A stretch of DNA of 51,298 nucleotides from CAZGCA01 sp964524145. GTDB taxonomy: Bacteria > Hydrogenedentota > CAZGCA01. Below are positions 33,644-41,968 of this stretch, piece after piece. Every line of letters starts with the position of its first letter. Positions within the stretch are counted from its first letter, which is position 1. A program made the translations under genes and the position numbers. A model generated the notes under the pieces. The model saw nothing but the letters and a program-made list of their open reading frames with translations. It was not told the DNA's origin and searched no databases. The DNA is taken from assembly GCA_964524145.1 (NCBI GenBank), contig CAZGCA010000043.1, forward strand, positions 1-51,298, read 5' to 3'.

Positions 33644-35308
33644 GCGGGATACTTTGCCATCCTAGCCATCGTCGTGTGGTGGTCGTCCAAACGCCAGAAC
33701 ACGACCGAAGACTACTTCTTGGCGGGGCGAAACGTTGGCTGGTTCGCCGTCGGTGCCTCACTCTTCGCCTCGAACATCGGTTCCGAACACATCGTCGGGC
33801 TGGCGGGACAAGGCACCACCAGCGGCATGGCCATGGCCCACTGGGAACTGCACGCCTGGATCATGGTGATGCTCGGCTGGGTCTTCGTACCCTTCTACTA
33901 CCGCTCCGGTGTCTACACCATGCCCGAATACCTGGAGCGCCGCTTCGGCCCCGCAACACGATGGATTCTGTCGATCGTTTCACTCGTCGCCTACGTCTTC
34001 ACCAAAGTCTCCGTCACCGTCTACGCGGGAGCAATGGTTTTCGAAACCCTGTTGCCGGAGATGACCTTTAGTTTCCTCGGAGTCACCGTCGGCCCCTTCT
34101 GGACCGGCGCCATTGCCACTGTCCTTCTCACCGGCATCTACACCGTCTTCGGCGGATTGCGCGCCGTCCTCTACACCGATACCGCCCAGGCCGTCATCCT
34201 CATTGCAGGCTCCTTCTTCATCACCCTCTTCGGCCTGAGCAAACTGGGTGGCTGGGGGGAGCTGGTCGCCGTCTGCAAAGCCAATTCCGACGCCTTTGCT
34301 CTATGGCGGCCCATGTCCGACCCCGATTTTCCCTGGCTCGGCATCCTCATCGCCTCCCCCGTCGTCGGCATCTGGTACTGGTGCACCGACCAATACATCG
34401 TACAGCGCACCCTCGCCGCCAAGAACCTCCGCAATGCCCGGCGCGGCGCACTCTGGGGCGGCTTCCTCAAGGTCTGGCCCGTACTGATCTTCCTGGTGCC
34501 CGGCCTCATCGGTTACGCCCTCCACACGAAAGGCATCATGCCCTTGCCCACCGAAACGCAAGGCGGACAGGATGTGCTCATCGGCGACCGTGTATTCCCA
34601 ACCATGGTGGCGTCCCTGCTGCCCGTGGGGCTTCGCGGCCTGGTCGTCGGCGGCTTACTCGCCGCCCTCATGAGTTCGCTGTCCTCCCTCTTCAATTCCT
34701 GCGCCTCCCTCTTTACCGTAGACGTCTACAAGAAACTGCATCCCGGCGTCTCCGAAACCGTACTTCTACACGTCGGACGGCTTGCCACCGGTGTCATCGT
34801 CGTCCTCGGCCTGCTGTGGATCCCCATCATGCCCCTCATAGCAAAAGGCGGGCTCTACAAGTACCTCCAAAGTGTCCAAGGCTATCTCGCGCCTCCCATC
34901 ACAGCCGTCTTTCTCCTGGGCCTCTTCTCAAAGCGCATAAATGCCCACGGCGCCACTTGGGGACTCGCTGTCGGCTTCGTCGCCGGCATGGCGAAGTTGA
35001 TTATTCAAGGTTTGTCAGGCGCCGGATACTTCGACGAAGGTTCTTTCCTCCAAAAGACTGGCGAATACAACTTCTTGTTTGCCTCGGGTTGGCTCCTGGC
35101 ACTGAGCGTCCTCGTCGTCGTGGCAGTGTCGCTCATGACGAAGGCACCTGACGCCGCCAGAGTTGCCACCCTTACCTACGCCACAACGACCGAAGAACAA
35201 CGTCGGGAGAACCGCGAAAGTTGGAACCACTGGGACATCATCCTTACCGCTGTAGTACTCGGGCTCGTGGCCGTGCTGTACTTGTACTTCAGCTTCTGGC
35301 TCCGATAA
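33617..35308 (+). CDS. sodium:solute symporter (SGLT/SSS family)
   Basis: This 563-residue membrane protein starts at the ATG at 33617 with AAAGGGG upstream. The N-terminal WLVIAGYFAILAIVVWW and SSKRQNTTEDYFLAGRNVGW are SSS signatures. GASLFASNIGSEHIVGLAGQ corresponds to the sodium-binding TM1 region of SGLT-type transporters. PVVGIWYWCTDQYIVQRTLA matches the sugar-transporting subgroup. About 13-14 hydrophobic segments are visible, the last at the C-terminus. Transport of a sugar or sugar-like solute with sodium is likely. The mutarotase gene downstream supports a sugar substrate. Confidence 0.9.
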   Translation: MHIIDWLVIAGYFAILAIVVWWSSKRQNTTEDYFLAGRNVGWFAVGASLFASNIGSEHIVGLAGQGTTSGMAMAHWELHAWIMVMLGWVFVPFYYRSGVYTMPEYLERRFGPATRWILSIVSLVAYVFTKVSVTVYAGAMVFETLLPEMTFSFLGVTVGPFWTGAIATVLLTGIYTVFGGLRAVLYTDTAQAVILIAGSFFITLFGLSKLGGWGELVAVCKANSDAFALWRPMSDPDFPWLGILIASPVVGIWYWCTDQYIVQRTLAAKNLRNARRGALWGGFLKVWPVLIFLVPGLIGYALHTKGIMPLPTETQGGQDVLIGDRVFPTMVASLLPVGLRGLVVGGLLAALMSSLSSLFNSCASLFTVDVYKKLHPGVSETVLLHVGRLATGVIVVLGLLWIPIMPLIAKGGLYKYLQSVQGYLAPPITAVFLLGLFSKRINAHGATWGLAVGFVAGMAKLIIQGLSGAGYFDEGSFLQKTGEYNFLFASGWLLALSVLVVVAVSLMTKAPDAARVATLTYATTTEEQRRENRESWNHWDIILTAVVLGLVAVLYLYFSFWLR

Positions 35309-35508
35309 CGCGTAACCCGACGCCTGGGGACAAAGAAAGGCTATGAGTACCGATTTCCCATTTGGAACTGTCATCTTGAGACCCGCTGGAATCGGTTATG
35401 GAAAACGTCGGGCCAAATGTCAATCAACGATAGTAATCAAATCCTGGGGCGCGGCGGACAGGGTATCGACGGCCGAGCCAATCGAGCTGAGCATCAGTTA
35501 GTGGTAGC

Positions 35509-35526
35509 ATGACAATGTTTTACATA
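35509..35526 (+). promoter_or_regulatory. TGACAATGTTTTACATAC motif upstream of galM
   Basis: This 18-nt A/T-rich motif lies 59 nt upstream of the galM start. An almost identical sequence (one extra T) occurs at 21463-21481 between carA and the VWA gene. Its role is unknown. Confidence 0.3.
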
Positions 35527-35584
35527 CACACTACTGCAAATAAGGTTTTTGGGATAGGTTCGAGACAACATCAAGGAGACGACC

Positions 35585-36745
35585 ATGAAGAAGTCTAACA
35601 TAAACAGGACACGTAACATGGCAGTTGTTGCATGCGCGCTCGCCGGCGTAGCGCACGCCGCCGACCTCGCCGTGACAAGAGCGCCCTTCGCGACAATGCC
35701 CGACGGCGCCAAGATCGACGTCTACACCCTCACCAATGAGAATGGGATCAGACTCCGTGCCATCAACTATGGCACCATCGTGCTGTCCATCGAAACGCCG
35801 GACGTGAACGGCGACTTCGCCGATATCGTTCTGGGGTATGACACCTTGGCGAGCTACCTTGAGGCGACGCCGTATTTTGGTGCGATAGTGGGTCGGTATG
35901 GGAACCGCATCGCGAAGGGCACGTTTACCCTGGACGGGAAGAAGTACACGCTGGCGAAGAACAATGACGAGAACGCACTACACGGCGGCAATGTTGGATT
36001 CGACAAGGTTGTGTGGAAAGCCAAAGCGTTGAAAGAGAAGCAGCGCGTGGGTGTAGAACTGAACTACCTGAGCGAGGATGGGGAGGAAGGGTACCCCGGC
36101 AATCTGGACGTGACAGTGAGGTACTGGCTTGACAACCAGAATACGTGGACAATCGAATATGAAGCGACCACGGACAAGGCAACGCCGGTGAATCTCACGC
36201 AGCATACGTATTGGAATCTGGCCGGGCACGACAGCGGAGATATTCTGGGCCACCAACTACGCCTGTTCGCCGACAGGTTCACGCCCATAGACAACGGGCT
36301 GATACCCACCGGCGAGCTTCGTCCCGTCGCAGGCACCCCCATGGATTTCACGAATCTGAAGGCTATCGGCAAGGAGGTCAATGCCGAGACCGAACAACTC
36401 AAGTTTGGTTTGGGATATGATCACAACTGGGTGTTGAACAGCAAGACGGACCAGAAGTCCGGCCTGCGAATGGCTGCACGCGTCGTCGAACCGAAAAGCG
36501 GCCGCGTACTCAACGTGCACACTGAGGAGCCCGGCGTCCAGTTCTATTCCGGCAACTTTCTGGATGGCACAAACATCGGCAAAGGCGGACATGCGTACCA
36601 ATACCGGAACGGGTTCTGCCTGGAAACACAGCACTATCCCGATTCGCCGAACAAGCCGGACTTCCCATCAACCATTCTGAGACCTGGCGAGAAGTATAAG
36701 ACCAGGACGGTGTACCAATTCACGACCACGGCGACGGAGAAGTAG
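35585..36745 (+). CDS. galM: secreted aldose 1-epimerase (mutarotase)
   Basis: This 386-residue protein starts at the ATG at 35585 with AAGGAG upstream. A signal peptide ends near GVAHAADLA. The galactose mutarotase fold shows GRYGNRIAKGTF, His133 in ALHGG, His207 in LTQHTYWNLAG, Asp279 in GYDHNW and Glu347 in FCLETQHYPDSPN. These are the conserved catalytic and binding residues. It interconverts alpha and beta anomers of hexoses. Export suggests it prepares sugars in the periplasm for uptake by the symporter just upstream. Length is slightly above cytoplasmic GalM because of the signal. Confidence 0.93.
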   Translation: MKKSNINRTRNMAVVACALAGVAHAADLAVTRAPFATMPDGAKIDVYTLTNENGIRLRAINYGTIVLSIETPDVNGDFADIVLGYDTLASYLEATPYFGAIVGRYGNRIAKGTFTLDGKKYTLAKNNDENALHGGNVGFDKVVWKAKALKEKQRVGVELNYLSEDGEEGYPGNLDVTVRYWLDNQNTWTIEYEATTDKATPVNLTQHTYWNLAGHDSGDILGHQLRLFADRFTPIDNGLIPTGELRPVAGTPMDFTNLKAIGKEVNAETEQLKFGLGYDHNWVLNSKTDQKSGLRMAARVVEPKSGRVLNVHTEEPGVQFYSGNFLDGTNIGKGGHAYQYRNGFCLETQHYPDSPNKPDFPSTILRPGEKYKTRTVYQFTTTATEK

Positions 36746-36779
36746 CAGCGAAACCCTGTTGTCCCTACCGAAACCCCGT

Positions 36780-36807
36780 AGGTAGTGGGGGCGGGATTCG
36801 AACCCGC
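36780..36807 (-). tRNA. tRNA 3'-end fragment (T-arm plus acceptor 3' strand), not a full gene
   Basis: Read on the minus strand, a perfect T-arm (GCGGG TTCGAAT CCCGC, 36807-36791) is followed by CCCCACT (36790-36784), then A and CC. This matches the last ~28 nt of a tRNA gene. No matching 5' acceptor strand, D-arm or anticodon arm can be folded from the adjoining 80 nt. It is therefore a fragment. Such fragments often mark integration sites or the ends of integrated elements. Confidence 0.5.
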
Positions 36808-36884
36808 GCCATTTGCGGCACCACGACAAAGGTAACCGCGAAGATCTGGGGTTCAAGCATGCGTTGCAGGGAAAGGAGGGAGTG

Positions 36885-39002
36885 ATGATTTGCGGGAGAT
36901 TCTCGAGAGGCGTGGGACTGCGATTGCACCGAATAGCGCTGATGCTTCTGCCAGTGCTCCTGACATGTGTTGGGTTGGTGTACGCGCAAGAGTGGCGTGT
37001 GCCGACGGGACTGCCGGCGCTGACCGACATAGCGAGCCTTCCCCTGCTGCGAACCGGCACATGGTTGGTGGGAACAGACAGCCACGATGTTGCCGGCAGG
37101 AATAACGACGGTTTCGGTGGAACGTATTCCTACCTGTACAAGGATGGCGACGAATACGTGCTGTTCGAGGAAGATGGCCCGGGATGTATCTACGAACTCC
37201 GCACCATCGGTTTCACGGGGAACCTTCACCTCTACCTTGACGGCGCGACGGAGCCACAGTACACGTTCAGTTTCCCGGACATCTACCTGGCCCGGACGCC
37301 CCCGTTTGTTGCGCCTCTTGTGGCTCCTGAGGCCACAGCGCACGGGTCTTCCTGGAGCTACGTGCCTATCAGCTTTGCGAAAGGGTGCAAGCTGACCACG
37401 AACGAGATGGGCCGAAACCACTTCTTCAACATCTTCGCCCACAAGTACAGCGACGGAACGAATGTCCCTTCATTCGATCCGCAGATGGACATGAAACATG
37501 CCTCGATGGTGTGGTCGAAGTCGGGCGAACGGCTGGAGGTTGACGGAGAAGTGAAAGAAGAGCGCGGAACCATCTCGCTCGCGCAACACGAGACCCGCGC
37601 GATACTGGAGATCGAGGGTGCGGGAGCGGTCAAGTTCCTGAGACTCCGTCTTCCCGACGGTGCGACCCATCTAGCCGGAGCAGTCGGGCTGCGCGCCTAC
37701 TGGGACGGCGCGCCGGTTCCGCAGGTCGACTCGCCGGCAAGCACGTTCTTCGGGCTGGGCTGTCCACGAGCGCTCGGTATACTGCAAGGTCTTCCACAGA
37801 GAGCGGACCGCCTGGCCAAAGGTATAGAACCCGGCGCTGTTGACACGCGCAGCCTTGTCATCGGCAAAGACACTGACGGCTGGCTGTACTGCTACTTCCC
37901 GATGCCGTTCTGGAAATCGGCACGCATTCGCCTGGTGAATCGTTCCTCAGAACAACCGGTTCAGGTGGAATACGCAGTCGGCTACTCGGAACATGCCTAT
38001 CCTGCGAGCGCGGGGTACTTTCACGCCCGCTGGCGTCAGGAGAATCCGGTACGATTCATGGAAGATTACACGGTGCTTGACACGCGCGGGCACGGTCATT
38101 TCGTCGGTTGTGTGCTGACAATGTCCGCGTTTCAAGGACGGGGTCATCTCGAGGGCGACGCGCGCCTCTACATTGACGATTCGCGCACGCCCATCGTCGC
38201 CGGTACGGGCACGGAAGAATACTTCAACTGGGGATGGTACGACATGCTGCCGCACGACAGGGTGTTCTCATATCCGCTGCACGGGTACCCGGTCCACGCC
38301 ATTGACGATCAAGACGACACGGTCATGTACCGGTTCCACATTCCGGACCTCGTTCCCTACTACCGGTCGTTCAAGTTCGGGCTCGAACACGGCGGGATTG
38401 GGCAAGTGTCCGGCAACTACTCGGGAACGGCGTTCTTCTACCAGCGCGAGGAACCGCTGCTCGTGCTGACCGACGAACTCGACGTTGGCAGCGAAGACTC
38501 CGAGCGACAGCATCAGTATCGGAGCTCAAGCGATCTTCTCTCATGGAGTGGCTCGAGAGTCCTTCCCTACGAAGGCAGCCACCAGCTCGACATTCCGGGC
38601 GACTCTCCGCAACACAGAATCCACACGGTCAAAGACGACGGCCGTGCATGGGACAGATCGTGCGCGTTCGAGGTGAAGATCGACCCGGACAACGCAGGCG
38701 TGAAGCTCAGACGTCGGTCCGCATACGACTTTGGGGCGTTCAGCAAACAAGTCGGTGAGAAAAGGAAGGCAAGGTTCACTGCGCGACAGCGCGTCGCAGT
38801 CTCCGTTGACGGTGTCGAGGTCGGCGAGTGGCACATATCACCACGTCACGCGCGCGACACATGGCTTGATACCGATTTCGAGATACCGAAACACGCGACG
38901 CAAGGGAAAGAGCGCGTGACGATCGCACTCACCAACAAGCTGGAAACTCCGTGGGACGAGTACGCCTACTGGATATACAGTTACCGCCACAGCACCGACT
39001 GA
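36885..39002 (+). CDS. secreted GH172 / DUF2961-family protein
   Basis: This 705-residue protein starts at the ATG at 36885 with AGGAGGG 6 nt upstream. The signal region is MLLPVLLTCVGLVYAQE. The DUF2961 core is seen in GGTYSYLYKDGDEYVLFEED, GPGCIYELRTIGFTGNLHLY, LDGATEPQYTF and, further on, GTGTEEYFNWGWYD, which holds a conserved Glu pair. DUF2961 proteins are now CAZy family GH172, with alpha-D-fructofuranosidase/arabinofuranosidase activities in characterised members. The C-terminal extension (about 470-705) looks beta-rich and may bind carbohydrate. It sits between GalM and a beta-helix protein, suggesting a polysaccharide-use locus. Confidence 0.8.
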   Translation: MICGRFSRGVGLRLHRIALMLLPVLLTCVGLVYAQEWRVPTGLPALTDIASLPLLRTGTWLVGTDSHDVAGRNNDGFGGTYSYLYKDGDEYVLFEEDGPGCIYELRTIGFTGNLHLYLDGATEPQYTFSFPDIYLARTPPFVAPLVAPEATAHGSSWSYVPISFAKGCKLTTNEMGRNHFFNIFAHKYSDGTNVPSFDPQMDMKHASMVWSKSGERLEVDGEVKEERGTISLAQHETRAILEIEGAGAVKFLRLRLPDGATHLAGAVGLRAYWDGAPVPQVDSPASTFFGLGCPRALGILQGLPQRADRLAKGIEPGAVDTRSLVIGKDTDGWLYCYFPMPFWKSARIRLVNRSSEQPVQVEYAVGYSEHAYPASAGYFHARWRQENPVRFMEDYTVLDTRGHGHFVGCVLTMSAFQGRGHLEGDARLYIDDSRTPIVAGTGTEEYFNWGWYDMLPHDRVFSYPLHGYPVHAIDDQDDTVMYRFHIPDLVPYYRSFKFGLEHGGIGQVSGNYSGTAFFYQREEPLLVLTDELDVGSEDSERQHQYRSSSDLLSWSGSRVLPYEGSHQLDIPGDSPQHRIHTVKDDGRAWDRSCAFEVKIDPDNAGVKLRRRSAYDFGAFSKQVGEKRKARFTARQRVAVSVDGVEVGEWHISPRHARDTWLDTDFEIPKHATQGKERVTIALTNKLETPWDEYAYWIYSYRHSTD

Positions 39003-39025
39003 CGGGCGCACACGCTATAGTTGAC

Positions 39026-39109
39026 CTCGTTCCCACGGTCGAGAGAAAAAAGCACTGTGCTACTCTGGGTGCCGGTATATGCATTCCCACGGAGGACCGT
39101 GGGAACGAG
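39026..39109. repeat. REP-like element with nested inverted repeats
   Basis: CTCGTTCCCACGGTC (39026-39040) is the exact reverse complement of GACCGTGGGAACGAG (39095-39109). Inside it, TTCCCACGG-AGGA-CCGTGGGAA (39084-39105) forms a compact 9-bp hairpin. It lies between convergent genes and resembles dispersed palindromic elements seen in many bacterial genomes. Confidence 0.65.
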
Positions 39110-39170
39110 AGCAACGAGAAGAAGTTCCGCTCCGGGATCGAGTGGTGTTTCCGAATCGTTTCGTTGCTGT

Positions 39171-41048
39171 CTATTTAGAAGCGTTGACCGGCCATACTTT
39201 CAGCGTTTGTTGTCCGTTCTGGGAAAGTTCAAAGGGCCCCGGGAACGGATTGTCTTCATTGCGTTGGTTACCGAAGTAATCGCGCGTGATGCGGATTGGC
39301 GACCCGTCCCGGTTTTCGTAAGGCAGATCGGGGACGCGCGCCCTACCCAGCAGCTTGGTGGTGACGAGTGTGCGCGTTCGTTCTTTGGCCCAGGCGGTGT
39401 CGAAAGTAGCTTCGAGATAGAAGCCATCCGCCCGTTCAACCAGGGTGATTCCCGGCTTATAGCTCCGTTTGAGAAGGGGGGCCGTCTCATGCTTGGATGG
39501 TCTTGAACCACGAAGGAATACGTTGCCGCTCATCCAGACGGGAAACACTGCGTCGTCGTAATCGTTGAAACCGCCACACCTCACGAACAGGTTGTTGTAG
39601 TAGCGATCATCGCCGGGGGGATTATCGTGCATGCCTGCCAGTTCGGTGGAATGGGCCTTGTGAAACGGGGTCATGCGGCGGTCGTACCTCCAAAGATGAA
39701 CGTGACCGCCAATCAGGTTGTGAACATACGCGCCGCCCCGCGACGCGGAGAGTATGGTTCTGCGCGAAAGGCAGACATTGTTCTCCACCAGGAAGGGTCC
39801 GTGGTTCACTTCGACGAACAAATCTTCCTCGTCGTTGTCGTGGAGAAGGTTCCCAGAGACACGCGTGCCCTGCGCCATCCAGTCCAGCCATATTGCCCGG
39901 AAAGCCCGGTAAACATGATTGTTGCGGATCTCGACATCGATGGGTGCGTGGAGCTTGATGCCGGCCATCTCGGCCCCGGTGAAGAGCCGCCGGATATGGA
40001 TGTCGTGGATCGTGTTGCCGGTAAACGTGCTGAAGACGGCCCCCATGCTGCCGACGATACCCGACTGCTCGCAGTGGGATATGGTGTTGTTTCGGACGAT
40101 GTGGTGGCCAATGGTTTCCTTGTTCCAACCGTTTTCGAGGGCGCGTTCGATGGTTTTCACATAGCCTTCGGCAGTATTGGCGGAGGTGTTATCCCACTCG
40201 TCGCCGTATTTTCCCAGTGTGACACCCGTGCAGACCGAGTGGCTGATCACGTTGTTCTCGATGATCCATCCCTTACTCCAGTGGGTGCCAATCAACCCGA
40301 TCTGCTCGGCGGTGGGCGGCGCCCACGGCGTGGCCGCGTGCCGCATCGTGAATCCGCGCACGGTGATGTAGTTCATACTCGGTGTTTCCGGGTAAAAGAC
40401 CGTCTGGCGCACATTGATCTCGACCAGATGCTCGTTGGGATTGACCCCCTTGAACTGCGCCCAGATCGTGGTGTTGTCATCATCCACCTGACCGTACCAG
40501 AGCGGGGTGTCGCCCGCGGCCTTCAACACGTCCTCCAGCTTGGCCGCCTCCGTAAGCCAGTCGCCGTTGAGATAGACGGCGCCGGTGTGATGGTCGCGCC
40601 CTTGCGGCTTGAACCAGTCGCCGTTTATGAGGTCGCTGTAGGGGTTGAAGCTACCGAAGAAGGTGTTGGGGAGAGTCGCCGTCCACGTGTCGTTCTGGAC
40701 CTTGTCCCATTTGGTGACGACTTCCGACCCCTTGATCTCGACCTTCTCGCCTGGTGCGGCCTGATAGACGATGCGCTTGGCATCGGATTCACCGCCGCGC
40801 GGCGGGCTAACGCGTTCGCGGTAAACGCCTTCATGCACCGTGATGACATCGCCGGGTTGTGCGCGAAGCGCAGCGGCCGAGATGGTTCTCAACATACTGG
40901 ACGAAGATCCGTCATTGCTATCGTTTCCCTTGACGGAAACATGGTATTCCTTTTGGTTAAGCGATTCCGGGGCTTGCGCCGCAGCGATGGCCGCAACGGA
41001 GCACACCGCAGCCGGGAGCAGGATCGAAAACACGATTCTGCTATTCAT
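39171..41048 (-). CDS. secreted right-handed parallel beta-helix protein
   Basis: This 625-residue protein starts at the ATG at 41048 with GGAAGGA upstream. The signal region is IVFSILLPAAVCSVAAIAAA. EYHVSVKGNDSNDGSSSS is the entry typical of bacterial pectate-lyase/chondroitinase-like beta-helices (DUF1565-like). Repeated turns such as GWIIENNVISHSVCTGVTLG, HIVRNNTISHCEQSGIVGS and DVEIRNNHVYRAFRAIWLDW form the parallel helix. Such folds belong to polysaccharide lyases and epimerases, but I see no decisive catalytic set. It is convergent with the GH172-like gene, in the sugar-related region. Confidence 0.82.
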   Translation of the reverse strand: MNSRIVFSILLPAAVCSVAAIAAAQAPESLNQKEYHVSVKGNDSNDGSSSSMLRTISAAALRAQPGDVITVHEGVYRERVSPPRGGESDAKRIVYQAAPGEKVEIKGSEVVTKWDKVQNDTWTATLPNTFFGSFNPYSDLINGDWFKPQGRDHHTGAVYLNGDWLTEAAKLEDVLKAAGDTPLWYGQVDDDNTTIWAQFKGVNPNEHLVEINVRQTVFYPETPSMNYITVRGFTMRHAATPWAPPTAEQIGLIGTHWSKGWIIENNVISHSVCTGVTLGKYGDEWDNTSANTAEGYVKTIERALENGWNKETIGHHIVRNNTISHCEQSGIVGSMGAVFSTFTGNTIHDIHIRRLFTGAEMAGIKLHAPIDVEIRNNHVYRAFRAIWLDWMAQGTRVSGNLLHDNDEEDLFVEVNHGPFLVENNVCLSRRTILSASRGGAYVHNLIGGHVHLWRYDRRMTPFHKAHSTELAGMHDNPPGDDRYYNNLFVRCGGFNDYDDAVFPVWMSGNVFLRGSRPSKHETAPLLKRSYKPGITLVERADGFYLEATFDTAWAKERTRTLVTTKLLGRARVPDLPYENRDGSPIRITRDYFGNQRNEDNPFPGPFELSQNGQQTLKVWPVNASK

Positions 41049-41235
41049 GCGTGGTTCCTTCCTATTCTCCGAGCCTGTCTTGCAGCAACTAATCCATGTG
41101 ATTTCCACGGTTTAGCATCAACGTTGCCGAAAGTCGGCTCTTATATGGTTTCCACATAACGCGCATCGCCGTCTTCCTCACAGGCTGTCCACGGGGCATT
41201 TCACGGCCTTGCCGCCGCGCAGCTCCATCCCGTCG

Positions 41236-41433
41236 CTAGGCCGCCACGTGTTCGAAGGAAAACTGGGGAATACCCGTGCGCTCGCTTGCATGCTCCACTG
41301 TGATTGCGCAGATGTTCCCCTGTCCGTCCACATCAAGCAAGGTGTTCTCGTCCAAGTCCTTTGTTTCAGCGACAGGGCCGACCCGGAACTCGATGTACAA
41401 CGTGTCGGTGTCTTGGAAGTACTTGATCTTCAT
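41236..41433 (-). CDS. DUF2283 family small protein
   Basis: This 65-residue protein starts at an ATG (41433) overlapping the upstream small gene by 4 nt. It reads MKIKYFQDTDTLYIEF and then ETKDLDENTLLDVDGQGNIC, a clear DUF2283 pattern (YDxxxDxLYI, DxDxxGxIxxIxVxxAS). DUF2283 proteins are often paired with a DUF4258-type protein in an antitoxin-like position. The pair here has that layout. No experimental role is known to me for this family. Confidence 0.8.
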   Translation of the reverse strand: MKIKYFQDTDTLYIEFRVGPVAETKDLDENTLLDVDGQGNICAITVEHASERTGIPQFSFEHVAA

Positions 41434-41666
41434 GGCAGAAACCTCCGGTCAAAGAAAGCGTTGTGCAGGGTTTCCCCATCTGGAAGCAATACGACGCGGA
41501 GGTACTTTCCTTCCATTTCGGGGATAGGCGCCCAGCGACGAATACGCCCGTCCTTCTGAACGACCTCCTTCGCTGGATGCTCGACGACCCTTTGTATCCA
41601 CTCCAATTTGATCGCGGCCCGGTCTGGCCGACTCCGCATGGCCTCGAAGTACTTTGTGAATTTCAT
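41430..41666 (-). CDS. DUF4258-like small protein, partner of DUF2283
   Basis: This 78-residue protein reads RPDRAAIKLEWIQRVVEHP, then EVVQKDGRIRRWAPIPEME, and ends HNAFFDRRFLP. This resembles DUF4258-like proteins that occur directly before DUF2283. The 4-nt overlap (ATGA) implies co-translation. Small basic proteins of this kind resemble RelE/HigB-like folds, so a toxin-antitoxin module is a hypothesis only. A hairpin-forming sequence lies just upstream of the start, at 41713-41754. Confidence 0.65.
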   Translation of the reverse strand: MKFTKYFEAMRSRPDRAAIKLEWIQRVVEHPAKEVVQKDGRIRRWAPIPEMEGKYLRVVLLPDGETLHNAFFDRRFLP

Positions 41667-41712
41667 TGATGTATCTACTCAACCCTGGGCATTCTCAGCG
41701 CCCTAACGGTCT

Positions 41713-41754
41713 GCGCATCACCGGCGCGCCAGTAGCGCGGCCGGGTGTATGCGC
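41713..41754. repeat. imperfect palindrome upstream of the small gene pair
   Basis: GCGCATCACCGGCGCGC and a reverse-complementary GCGCGGCCGGGTGTATGCGC face each other across CAGTA. They form a long imperfect hairpin in the 302-nt gap between the small gene pair and the NfeD gene. Nearby CCCTAACGG adds some resemblance to a mobile-cassette recombination site, but this is weak. I see nothing else in this gap except a possible -10 (TATACT, 41868-41873) for the next operon. Confidence 0.4.
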
Positions 41755-41968
41755 GGATTAGCCGCGATCTCCATCGCTCCAAATCAACTGAGAGCAGATT
41801 ATAGCACTTGAGGCTATTGAGTCAAGTAATTCGGTGCCCCGTTATGAATAACTTTCAATGTTTGGTGTATACTATGGTGCAGAGCATGGTTGAACCGGCC
41901 GAGAGGGACTTGGCCGGTGGACAACGGGTGGCAACAGTGGGCGAGAAACCTGCCCGGGGAGATTACGC

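Noticed and set aside
36808..36880. Complete tRNA gene on the minus strand
   Set aside because: Only the T-arm and the acceptor 3' strand fit; no D-arm, anticodon arm or matching 5' acceptor strand can be formed.
39627..41159. Open frame of 510 codons opposite the beta-helix gene
   Set aside because: The minus-strand protein has a signal peptide and regular beta-helix repeats; the plus-strand translation has no recognisable domain.
41701..41770. Integron attC site
   Set aside because: A CCCTAACGG motif and hairpin are present, but the matching GTTRRRY core and an integrase gene are not seen.
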